The position numbers and the translations under genes are program-made. This document shows positions 1 through 6,345 of a stretch of 8,594 nucleotides of DNA, in pieces (position 1 is the stretch's first letter; each line of letters starts with the position of its first letter). The notes under the pieces are model-generated. The model was not told where the DNA came from. It saw nothing but the letters and a program-made list of their open reading frames with translations, and ran no database searches. This stretch comes from Burkholderiales bacterium (lineage in GTDB: Bacteria; Pseudomonadota; Gammaproteobacteria; Burkholderiales; Burkholderiaceae_C): the NCBI GenBank assembly GCA_005789685.1, contig SXXD01000218.1:1-8594 (forward strand). Reading direction: 5' to 3'.

Positions 1-369
1 CAAGCTTTCTAGAATCTGCTTTTCATGAAGCGCTGCATTTTTTAAAATTGGCTGCACAGTCTTTTTTCCCTTGGGTGTGAGGCTCACCCAAGCTTGCCGC
101 TTATCTTGGGTGCAGGCTGTGCGCATGACCAAGCCTTGGTCTGCCATCCGCAAAACCATTTTGGTCACAGTGGGCTGCTTGGCCAAAACGATGTCGGCCA
201 ACTCGCCTACAGTGCGTTGCTTCACACCTGACAGAGAGGCCAAAATGCGCCATTCAGAAACTGTGAAGCCAGCCGCTTCTACTTGCGCGTGAAATTCACT
301 GGAGATGCTGAAGCTGGCTCTTGCCAAAAGGTAGGGCAAGTAACTGTCGACAAACTCTTTCTCTGCCAT
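1..369 (-). CDS. MarR-family transcriptional regulator (C-terminus cut by window edge)
   Basis: Reading the minus strand from the ATG at 369-367 gives 123 residues with no stop before the window edge; whole MarR proteins are usually 140-170 aa, so only the C-terminal dimerisation helix is missing. It begins MAEKEFVDSYLPYLLARAS. A winged helix-turn-helix is clear: helices around residues 37-50 (VSEWRILASLS), recognition region 54-75 (VGELADIVLAKQPTVTKMV), then the wing with the hallmark DKRQ (89-92) followed by VSLTPKGKK. Proteins of this family usually repress a neighbouring catabolic operon and release DNA when a phenolic or aromatic acid ligand binds. It starts 5 bases after the flavin reductase stop, so the two are almost certainly co-transcribed. 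No strong Shine-Dalgarno is visible, which suggests translational coupling. The inferred target is the palindrome at 907-926, which would make the regulator autoregulated. The family is certain; ligand and target are inferred. Confidence 0.93.
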   Translation of the reverse strand, partial: MAEKEFVDSYLPYLLARASFSISSEFHAQVEAAGFTVSEWRILASLSGVKQRTVGELADIVLAKQPTVTKMVLRMADQGLVMRTACTQDKRQAWVSLTPKGKKTVQPILKNAALHEKQILESL

Positions 370-374
370 ATTGC

Positions 375-899
375 TTAAGCTTTGACTTGGCCAACTTCAA
401 AAAACCCACCTTGTTGATGAACCAAAGGTGTGCCTTGTGCAAAGCCACAGGCCTCAACTTCACCAATGAAAATGATGTGGTCGCCTTCGGGGTATTGGCT
501 GCGGTTGCGACATTCGAACCAAGACAAGGCGCCTTTTAAAATAGGCAAGCCTGCAGCGCCTGTTTCAAACTCAACGCCATTGAAGCGGTCGCCTTGGCCA
601 AATGCAAATTGCTGGCAAAGCGGCATCTGCTGATCACTTAAAACATTGATCACATAGTGCGAAGCTTTTTGAAAAGAAGACAAGGTCCGCGATTTCAAAC
701 CCAAACTCCAGACGATAAGCGGTGGCGTGAGCGAGACGCTGTTGAAAGAACTGGCAGTCAGCCCAACAAACTGATGCCCCCAATCTGCTGGATTGGCATC
801 GCCCAATTGATGGGTGGTAATGATAGAGACTCCTGTGGGAAAGCGCGAAAGAGCTTGCTTGAAGTGCTGTGTATCGAGGGGTGTACTAGGGGAATTCAT
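375..899 (-). CDS. Flavin reductase family protein (HpaC-like, small component of a two-component monooxygenase)
   Basis: This 174-residue protein has the normal length and motif order of the FMN-binding split-barrel flavin:NAD(P)H reductases. It shows FKQALSRFPTGVSIITT at 13-29, GLTASSFNSVSLTPPLIVWSL at 46-66 (flavin phosphate and isoalloxazine contacts), and the diagnostic GDH motif at 139-141 in a GDHIIFIGEVEA segment. Such enzymes use NAD(P)H to make free reduced FMN or FAD for a partner monooxygenase. No classical partner (HpaB type, luciferase type) is in the window; the only flavoprotein candidate is the acyl-CoA dehydrogenase-like protein across the divergent control region. The ATG at 899 is the only reasonable start, since the next Met is residue 92. 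There is no purine-rich ribosome site before it, only ATTACCTC, so the message may be leaderless. It is first in a unit with the MarR gene. The family is secure; the electron acceptor is unknown. Confidence 0.92.
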   Translation of the reverse strand: MNSPSTPLDTQHFKQALSRFPTGVSIITTHQLGDANPADWGHQFVGLTASSFNSVSLTPPLIVWSLGLKSRTLSSFQKASHYVINVLSDQQMPLCQQFAFGQGDRFNGVEFETGAAGLPILKGALSWFECRNRSQYPEGDHIIFIGEVEACGFAQGTPLVHQQGGFFEVGQVKA

Positions 900-906
900 G
901 AGGTAA

Positions 907-926
907 TTGTATGAAATTTCATATAA
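907..926. promoter_or_regulatory. Palindromic operator, probable MarR-family binding site
   Basis: The core TATGAAATTTCATA at 910-923 is a perfect 14-base inverted repeat. Extending it to 907-926 gives a 20-base repeat with a single mismatched pair (909/924). Its size, AT-rich centre and place between a MarR gene unit and a divergent catabolic operon are typical of MarR operators. It overlaps the candidate -10 boxes of both directions, so one bound dimer could block both. The palindrome is seen directly; binding by the adjacent regulator is inferred. Confidence 0.65.
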
Positions 927-974
927 ACTTGCTTGAAGAATTTGGAGCCCATCTTCTCACGGGGCTGGTATCGC

Positions 975-980
975 AAGGAA
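975..980 (+). promoter_or_regulatory. Ribosome binding site deciding the dioxygenase start
   Basis: AAGGAA sits 5 bases before the ATG at 986. An upstream in-frame ATG at 911 also has a GAGGT (900-904) in front, but that ATG is the first half of the operator palindrome. Starting there would add 25 residues without a counterpart in the NicX family and would leave no room for a promoter. The 986 start is preferred. Confidence 0.6.
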
Positions 981-985
981 TAGAG

Positions 986-2071
986 ATGCTAATTGAGCAA
1001 ATTGAACACCGTTGGTTGGCTGCTTTTGAGCGTACTTTTGCATTGTGCAAAGTTCAGCCAAACGAAGTAGTCGCTTTGTTGACTGAAAGCCAGTCGAGGC
1101 GCGTCAATGTTGATTTGGCCAGGCTTGCCTTGCAGCAAATGGGCGCCAAAGTGTTCGAAGTGTGTTTACCGACGCCGGCATTAAACGCACCCGCGCCCAT
1201 CAGATCGACGGGTGCCACCGATGTGATTCAAAACTTGGCGCCCGTTGTGGCGGCCCTGCAGCGCGCTCATTTGATCATTGATTGCACGGTAGAGGGCATG
1301 TTGCATGCGCCTGAATTACCCACAATCTTGAAAGGTGCCGATGGTGTGGTGCCGCGCTTGTTCATGATTTCCAATGAGCACCCAGAAATCTTGGAACGCA
1401 CCGTACCCAATCCTGCACTTGAGGCTGTGGTGCGCAATGCCATGAAAAAACTTCGCGGTACACAGCACATGCATGTCACTTCTAAAGTCGGCACTGATTT
1501 GAACATTCAACTAAAGTCTGCTGTGGTGGGGGGCGTTTGGGGCTTTTGTGCCAAGCCAGGCATGGTGTCGCATTGGCCGGGTGGTTTGGCTTTGGCCTTT
1601 CCTGCTGCTGGCAGTGTCAATGGCATTTTGGTCATGGCGCCAGGTGATGTGAATCTCACCTTCAAGCGCTACCTGCGCGACACCATTCACCTCACCATTG
1701 AAAACGACACCATTGTGCGCATTGAAGGCCAGGGCGTGGACGTAGACATGATGCGCTCTTATTACCAAGCATGGATTGACAAAGAAGGCCATCGCGATGC
1801 ATGTGCTGTGTCGCACGTGGGTTTTGGTTTAAACCCCGCGGCGCGTTGGGATGCCATGACGTTTTATGACAAACGCGATTGCAATGGCACTGAGTTGCGA
1901 GCCTTCGCTGGAAACTTTTTATATTCCACAGGTGCCAATGAAGTGGCGGGTCGCCACACTTTAGGACACTTTGATTTGCCCATGCGCCATTGCAGCATTG
2001 CCTTGGATGATCAGTTTGTGGTGCAAGAGGGTGAGTTGGTGAAAGGCGTTTTTGAAAGCGCAGCGTCATGA
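986..2071 (+). CDS. 2,5-dihydroxypyridine 5,6-dioxygenase-like (NicX family) ring-cleaving Fe(II) dioxygenase
   Basis: From the ATG at 986 the protein has 361 residues, close to the roughly 350 of NicX; an alternative start at 911 gives 386. NicX is a mononuclear iron extradiol dioxygenase with an aminopeptidase-like (M29) fold that opens 2,5-dihydroxypyridine to N-formylmaleamate. Residues below count from 986. The C-terminal half carries the family pattern SHVGFGLNPAARWDAM (276-291), then AFAGNFLYSTGANEV (306-320), then GHFDLPMRHC (327-336). By alignment from memory with P. putida NicX, His277, His328 and Asp330 match the iron ligands His265, His318 and Asp320. His107 (MLHAPE) and His196 (SHWPGG) match the active-site histidines 105 and 189. 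All are conserved, so an active dioxygenase is expected. The exact substrate is open, because the nicotinate pathway partners are absent and CoA-type genes follow. The gene overlaps the next by ATGA. M29 aminopeptidase is the common misannotation. Confidence 0.85.
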   Translation: MLIEQIEHRWLAAFERTFALCKVQPNEVVALLTESQSRRVNVDLARLALQQMGAKVFEVCLPTPALNAPAPIRSTGATDVIQNLAPVVAALQRAHLIIDCTVEGMLHAPELPTILKGADGVVPRLFMISNEHPEILERTVPNPALEAVVRNAMKKLRGTQHMHVTSKVGTDLNIQLKSAVVGGVWGFCAKPGMVSHWPGGLALAFPAAGSVNGILVMAPGDVNLTFKRYLRDTIHLTIENDTIVRIEGQGVDVDMMRSYYQAWIDKEGHRDACAVSHVGFGLNPAARWDAMTFYDKRDCNGTELRAFAGNFLYSTGANEVAGRHTLGHFDLPMRHCSIALDDQFVVQEGELVKGVFESAAS

Positions 2072-2883
2072 GTTCTCTCGCGCCGGTTTGGATTGAGGCT
2101 GGCCACCACGCGGCCAAAACCACCTTGGTTTTTTTGCATGGCATTGGTGGCGGAAAAAAAGGCTTTCAATCGTCTGTTGATTTTTTTGCAAAGCAGGGCT
2201 TCAGAGCTTTGGCCTGGGACATGCCGGGTTATGGCGATAGCCAACTGGACGGCACGCTCAGTTTTGAAAGTTTGGCGGCATCCCTGGAAGACATGTTGGA
2301 TGCAGCTAAGCTTGAAAAAGCAGTCTTAGTGGGTCACAGCATGGGCGGCATGGTGGCTTTGCAAGTCTTCACCCGCTGTCCATCGCGCATTGCAGGTCTG
2401 GTCATTGCTGCAAGCAGCCCCGCATTTGGTCAACAAGACGGTGATTTTCAAAAGCAATTTGTTGCTCAAAGGTTGGCACCTTTGGACGCAGGCCAAACCA
2501 TGGCGGATGTGGCCAATCGTTTAATTCCCAGCATGGTGGCCCCGCTTGCGTTGCCCCAAGGTGCAGTGCTTGCGCAATACCCAGCAGGCTTGGCATTGGC
2601 GCATGCTTGCATGTCGGCCGTGCCCCCCAGTACGTATCGTGCATCATTAAATGCGCTGGTGAAGTTTGAGCAACGTGCTGCTCTGCCCACCATCAACGTA
2701 CCCACTTTGTGCTTGGCGGGTGAGCATGACAAAACGGCACCGCCCGAAGTGTTGCGGCGCATGGCTCAAAAAATCAAAGGTGCTGAATACGAATGCATAG
2801 AAGGTGTGGGGCACCTTATGAGCTTTGAGCAAGAAGCCCCGTTTCATGCTGCTGTTTTGAATTTTTTAAGCCGACATTTTTGA
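2068..2883 (+). CDS. Alpha/beta-fold hydrolase (possible ring-cleavage-product hydrolase)
   Basis: This 271-residue cytosolic hydrolase has an oxyanion-hole HGIGGG (24-29), DMPGYGDS (51-58), the nucleophile elbow GHSMGG with Ser91, acid Asp221 in AGEHDKTAPPE, and base His249 in GVGHLMSFEQ. The catalytic triad is therefore complete. Its start overlaps the dioxygenase stop as ATGA, so the two are translationally coupled and probably act in sequence. In the nicotinate pathway the step after NicX is NicD, an alpha/beta-hydrolase deformylating N-formylmaleamate, and position argues for a NicD-like role. However, NicD is reported to use an Asp after strand six (Asp125). Here that region (AASSPAF, 114-120) has no Asp and the triad Asp is in the classical place, as in 3-oxoadipate enol-lactonase and meta-cleavage hydrolases. 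The fold is certain; the substrate is not. Confidence 0.85.
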   Translation: MSSLAPVWIEAGHHAAKTTLVFLHGIGGGKKGFQSSVDFFAKQGFRALAWDMPGYGDSQLDGTLSFESLAASLEDMLDAAKLEKAVLVGHSMGGMVALQVFTRCPSRIAGLVIAASSPAFGQQDGDFQKQFVAQRLAPLDAGQTMADVANRLIPSMVAPLALPQGAVLAQYPAGLALAHACMSAVPPSTYRASLNALVKFEQRAALPTINVPTLCLAGEHDKTAPPEVLRRMAQKIKGAEYECIEGVGHLMSFEQEAPFHAAVLNFLSRHF

Positions 2884-2898
2884 GTTGAGGATGTTTTT

Positions 2899-4161
2899 AT
2901 GACGACCAGTGTGGCTTCAAAGCCTTATATGCCTATTTGTGGCGATGACTATCCGCTCACAGAAAAACAAAAACACCTCATGGCATTAGCACATGATTTG
3001 GGTCAAAACAAATTTGCACCCCGTGCAGCGCAACTGGACCGCGACGCTCAGTTTCCATTTGAAAACTACAAAGACATGAAGGCTGCGGGACTGCTAGCGC
3101 TTTGCGTGCCCGAAGTCCATGGGGGCCAAGGCGCAGATTACGCTACCTATGCCATGGTGTCAGCAGAGATTGGCCGTTGGTGTGGCGCCACGGCGCTCAC
3201 CTTCAACATGCATGTGTGCACCATGATGTGGAGCGGTTTGTTGTCTGAAGATTTAGACATGACCCCCGAGCAACGTGCTTTTCACCGTGTGCATCAAAAG
3301 TCGCACTTTGCGCGTGTTGTCAACGACGGTGCCATTTATGCGCAGCCCTTTTCTGAAGGCGGTGCATCGGCAGCTGGCGCACAACCCTTTGGCACCCAAG
3401 CCGTGAAGGTGGAGGGTGGTTGGAAAATCAATGGCAAAAAAATCTTTGCATCGCTGTCTGATGCGGCAGATTTCTTTGGCGTGCTGTGCACTGAAAAAAA
3501 GCCAGATGCCGAATTGTCCAGACGCGATACGCTTTATTTGGCCATACCGCGCACAGCCCCCGGCTTGACGGTGGAGGGGGATTGGGATCCACTGGGCATG
3601 CGTGCTACGGTGTCGCGCAATTTGATTTTCAAAGATGTGTTTGTGTCCGACGATGCAGCACTGATGCCGCAGGGCGTTTATTTTCAAGCGGCCAGTCGTT
3701 GGCCGCACATGTTCATGACACTCTCGCCCACTTACATGGGCATTGCGCAAGCAGCCTACGATTTCACTGTGGCTTATTTGCGCGGAGAAATTCCTGGTAC
3801 GGGACCTGTAAAGCGCCGCCAATTTGCAACCAAGCAAATTGCGGTGGCCGAAATGTTTGTGAAGCTGGAGCAAACCCGCAATTTATTTTTGCGCGCCATT
3901 GAAGACGCGAAAATTGACCCTCCCAAATCGTCACGCCTGCGTGCCTATGCAGCGCAGTACACCATCATGGAAAACGCACAAGACATTGCACGCTTGGCCA
4001 TTCGAACCTGTGGCGGGCAATCGATGCTCAAGTCTTTGCCATTAGAGCGTTTGTACCGCGATGCACGCTGCGGTTCTTTGATGCTGCCTTGGACAGCCGA
4101 ACTTTGCTTAGATCGCTTAGGCCGCGAAACCTTGTACGAAGCGGGCGAAAAAGACGAATGA
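2899..4161 (+). CDS. Acyl-CoA dehydrogenase-fold flavoprotein without the usual catalytic Glu; possible flavin monooxygenase
   Basis: This 420-residue protein spans the whole acyl-CoA dehydrogenase fold. It has the N-terminal helical domain with MKAAGLLALCVPEVHGGQGADY (60-81). The middle beta domain includes AQPFSEGG (148-155), WKINGKKIFAS (175-185) and WDPLGMRATVS (229-239). The C-terminal helical domain has MGIAQAAYDF (280-289), TCGGQSML (370-377) and LERLYRDARCGSLMLPW (382-398). Where medium- and short-chain dehydrogenases carry the base in a YEGT motif, this protein reads LMLPW, with Leu at the Glu site. The second known site, on helix G (Glu254 of isovaleryl-CoA dehydrogenase), appears to be Met271. 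Loss of both is typical of group D flavin monooxygenases on this fold and of non-dehydrogenase paralogs. A reduced-flavin source is encoded divergently. GAGG at 2887-2890 is a good ribosome site, and the stop overlaps the ligase start. An ordinary dehydrogenase with an unrecognised base remains possible. Confidence 0.85.
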   Translation: MTTSVASKPYMPICGDDYPLTEKQKHLMALAHDLGQNKFAPRAAQLDRDAQFPFENYKDMKAAGLLALCVPEVHGGQGADYATYAMVSAEIGRWCGATALTFNMHVCTMMWSGLLSEDLDMTPEQRAFHRVHQKSHFARVVNDGAIYAQPFSEGGASAAGAQPFGTQAVKVEGGWKINGKKIFASLSDAADFFGVLCTEKKPDAELSRRDTLYLAIPRTAPGLTVEGDWDPLGMRATVSRNLIFKDVFVSDDAALMPQGVYFQAASRWPHMFMTLSPTYMGIAQAAYDFTVAYLRGEIPGTGPVKRRQFATKQIAVAEMFVKLEQTRNLFLRAIEDAKIDPPKSSRLRAYAAQYTIMENAQDIARLAIRTCGGQSMLKSLPLERLYRDARCGSLMLPWTAELCLDRLGRETLYEAGEKDE

Positions 4162-5693
4162 ACGAAAGTTCCAAAATTGCCGAACGCTTTTGTGAGCTTG
4201 CCAAAAGCCAATCTTACAAGTTGGCAATTCAATTTGGCATGCCAGGTCAAACAGAAGATTTTGACTTTGCCAAATTTTGGCGACGTGTGGAGCGCGTGAC
4301 GGGGCACCTTCAAAGCACCCATGGCTTGAAAGTTGGCCAACGCGTGGCTTGGCTGGGCTTGAACCACGAACTTCAGCTGGTCACTTTGGTGGCTTGCGCC
4401 AGATTGGGCTTGATTTTCATGCCACTGAACTTTAGGCTGGCATTGGCTGAATTGCAATCGGTGCTTCAAGATGCAAAGCCGGATATTTTGATGCATGACG
4501 AAATGCACGCTGACGCTGCTATAAGTTTGTCGAAAGCGGGCCCCCCATGTTTTCAATTAGAAAGTTTAATTGCGAGTCCCTCGTCAAAAAACCTAGCACT
4601 GCCTGTTGTCAACGACGACGCAGATGTGCTTTTGGTTTACACCTCCGGCACCACGGGCCTGCCAAAAGGTGCAGTTCACACGCAAGCAGGTTTGCTGGCC
4701 AATGCCCAAGCCAGCGACGAGGCGCACGAGTTCAATGCGACAGACATTGTGTTGTCGACCTTGCCCATGTTTCATGTGGGTGGATTGTGCATCCAAACTT
4801 TGCCTGCATTGCTTGCGGGTGTCTCTGTCCATTTGCATCCACGCTTTGATGCTTCAGCATGGCTCCATGCGGTTTCAAATGTGGAAGTTGCCAAGCGCCC
4901 CACACTGTCGCTGCTGGTGCCTGCCACGATGCGAGCAGTATTGGAAAACGCACAATGGTCTGCTGCTGATTTGACAAGTTTGCGAGGCATCATGGCGGGT
5001 TCGTCAAGCTTGCCACAAGCCTATCTAGAAAAATTTCATGAGCGAGGTGTGCCAGTCGGTCAAATCTATGGCACCACAGAAACTGGTCCGGTGAGTGTGA
5101 TTTTGAAGTTCCGGGATGCAGTTCAAAGAATTGGCTTTGCAGGCTGGCCTCATGCCAAATTAGAACTGCAATTGATAGACTCTGAAGGGCGTGCAGTGAA
5201 ACAGGGTGAGATAGGCGAGGTGCGCGTTCGCGGAACCAACCTCATGCGAGGCTATTGGTGTGCTGCAACTCAAGCTGCCAAAGAGGGTTTGAACGACGGA
5301 TGGTTTGACACCGGCGACATGGGGTATTTGGATGCACAGGGGTGCCTGCAAATTGTGGGTCGCAACAAGGACATGATTATTTCAGGGGGTGAAAACATTT
5401 ACCCTGCAGAAATTGAAAATGCGTTGGCCGCTTTTCCAGGGCTTCTGGAATGTGCTGTGGTGGGCTTGCCCGATGAACGTTGGGGTGAAGTGCCTGTTTT
5501 GGTGCTGGTTCGTGCTTCTACGGCGGCAGGGCAAAATCTTTCTGAAGCAGCGGTGAAGACCCACTTAGAAGCTCAGATTGCACGCTTTAAATTGCCACGC
5601 CGAGTCGTCTTTCTGGACGAACTGCCTAAAAGTGCTTTGGGCAAGGTGCAAAAGTCTATTCTCCAGAAACAAATGATGGCTTTGAATTCTTAG
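4158..5693 (+). CDS. AMP-forming acyl-CoA synthetase/ligase (ANL superfamily)
   Basis: The start at 4158 overlaps the preceding stop as ATGA and gives 511 residues, the normal length; an upstream in-frame ATG at 4089 would lie deep inside the dehydrogenase-like gene. The core motifs of adenylate-forming CoA ligases are all present: the P-loop YTSGTTGLPKG (161-171), LPMFHVGGL (202-210), the aromatic/ATP motif QIYGTTETG (302-310), GWFDTGD (381-387), the hinge region GRNKDMIISGGENIYP (401-416), and the C-terminal catalytic Lys496 in PKSALGKVQK. The enzyme activates a carboxylate to acyl-AMP and then acyl-CoA. The overall pattern (MPLNFRL, GRNKDMIISGGENIYP) resembles medium/long-chain, cyclohexanecarboxylate or aryl acid ligases, and the substrate cannot be read by eye. 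Operon position and coupling to the acyl-CoA dehydrogenase-like gene imply that the pathway uses a CoA thioester. Confidence 0.92.
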   Translation: MNESSKIAERFCELAKSQSYKLAIQFGMPGQTEDFDFAKFWRRVERVTGHLQSTHGLKVGQRVAWLGLNHELQLVTLVACARLGLIFMPLNFRLALAELQSVLQDAKPDILMHDEMHADAAISLSKAGPPCFQLESLIASPSSKNLALPVVNDDADVLLVYTSGTTGLPKGAVHTQAGLLANAQASDEAHEFNATDIVLSTLPMFHVGGLCIQTLPALLAGVSVHLHPRFDASAWLHAVSNVEVAKRPTLSLLVPATMRAVLENAQWSAADLTSLRGIMAGSSSLPQAYLEKFHERGVPVGQIYGTTETGPVSVILKFRDAVQRIGFAGWPHAKLELQLIDSEGRAVKQGEIGEVRVRGTNLMRGYWCAATQAAKEGLNDGWFDTGDMGYLDAQGCLQIVGRNKDMIISGGENIYPAEIENALAAFPGLLECAVVGLPDERWGEVPVLVLVRASTAAGQNLSEAAVKTHLEAQIARFKLPRRVVFLDELPKSALGKVQKSILQKQMMALNS

Positions 5694-5727
5694 ACAATGT
5701 GACTTCAAACGGCATAAAGGATTTCAA

Positions 5728-6327
5728 ATGACACAGTTGATATTGGGCCTGGTCTTGTTTTTAGGCGCGCACTCTGTTCGCATCTGGGCAGATGGCTGGC
5801 GAAATCAAACCATTGAAGCGTATGGCGAGAAAACATTTAAGGGTGTTTACGCCCTTGTCTCAATTTTGGGATTTTATTTGTTGGTGGTGGGTTATGGCGA
5901 AGCAAGGCTGCAAACTGTGGCGCTTTGGAATCCACCCATTTTTACCAAACACATCAGCTTGCTCTTGATGCTGTTTTCAAGCATTCTCTTAATGGCAACC
6001 TATATCCCTCGCAACCATTTCAAAATGCGTTTGGGGCATCCGATGGTTTTGTCTGTCAAGGTTTGGGCTTTGTCGCACCTGCTTGCGAACGGTAATTTGG
6101 CCGATCTTGTCTTGTTTGGCTCTTTTTTAATTTGGGCTGTTTTGAATTTCAGGTCTGCCCGTGCGCGCGACCGCGAGCAAGTTCAAAACCCTGATGCCAT
6201 TGAAGATACACCCCTTAAGCCCAATCTGTTTGCCACCCTTATTGCATTGTTCGGTGGCATGGTTTTGTGGGCTCTGATCACTTTTGTATTGCATGCCAAA
6301 CTAGTGGGCGTTGCTCCAATGGGATAA
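5728..6327 (+). CDS. NnrU family integral membrane protein
   Basis: This 199-residue, very hydrophobic protein has about six predicted membrane segments: roughly residues 1-16, 39-56, 76-93, 105-121, 125-141 and 168-190. The first segment GLVLFLGAHSVRIW and the central GHPMVLSVKVWALSHLLANGNLADLVLF (103-130) with NFRSARARDRE after it are the NnrU signature. A basic/acidic loop at 142-163 links the last two helices. NnrU was named from a denitrification locus in Rhodobacter, but its biochemical role is unknown and homologs occur widely in proteobacteria without denitrification genes. An AAAGGA at 5716-5721 serves the ATG. The gene sits 34 bases after the ligase, with no terminator seen, so read-through from the catabolic operon is plausible. 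Its link to that pathway is unproven. Confidence 0.88.
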   Translation: MTQLILGLVLFLGAHSVRIWADGWRNQTIEAYGEKTFKGVYALVSILGFYLLVVGYGEARLQTVALWNPPIFTKHISLLLMLFSSILLMATYIPRNHFKMRLGHPMVLSVKVWALSHLLANGNLADLVLFGSFLIWAVLNFRSARARDREQVQNPDAIEDTPLKPNLFATLIALFGGMVLWALITFVLHAKLVGVAPMG

Positions 6328-6345
6328 CTGAGAGAAAATACCGTC

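Larger units (their letters stand above)
900..985. promoter_or_regulatory. Divergent promoter region between the marR/flavin reductase unit and the dioxygenase operon
   Basis: If the dioxygenase starts at 986, this 86-base gap is the only non-coding stretch separating the two divergent transcription units. A -10-like TATAAA lies at 922-927 for the plus strand, and TACAAT lies on the minus strand at 911-906. Both overlap or abut the palindrome at 907-926. No convincing -35 hexamer was found for either direction; the 17-base-spaced candidate for the plus strand, TGAGGT at 899-904, is weak. Weak -35 boxes fit activator-assisted or loosely conserved promoters, so the promoter positions are tentative. 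Confidence 0.55.

Noticed and set aside
71..914. Several short plus-strand frames opposite the MarR and flavin reductase genes
   Set aside because: They are antisense shadows of two clear minus-strand genes, without domains or good ribosome sites.
986..2071. Calling the dioxygenase a leucyl aminopeptidase (M29)
   Set aside because: The fold is shared, but the conserved His/His-x-Asp ligand pattern and the SHVGFGLNP and GNFLYSTG segments match NicX-type dioxygenases, and the catabolic context fits oxygenation rather than peptide cleavage.
1692..2144. 150-residue minus-strand open frame across the dioxygenase end
   Set aside because: It is a shadow of the conserved NicX-like C-terminus; the translation is low in hydrophobic order and rich in Trp/Cys/His, with no motif.
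3253..3873. 206-residue minus-strand open frame
   Set aside because: It is antisense to the middle of the well-supported acyl-CoA dehydrogenase-like gene, its translation has no recognisable domain, and the composition (Cys/His/Arg rich) is typical of a shadow frame.
4089..4157. 23-residue N-terminal extension of the CoA ligase
   Set aside because: It lies inside the dehydrogenase-like gene, is very Arg-rich and has no family match; the ATGA-coupled start at 4158 gives the normal N-terminus.
3945..4556. 203-residue minus-strand open frame spanning the dehydrogenase/ligase junction
   Set aside because: Both underlying plus-strand genes show strong family motifs across this stretch; the antisense product resembles nothing and has no ribosome site of note.
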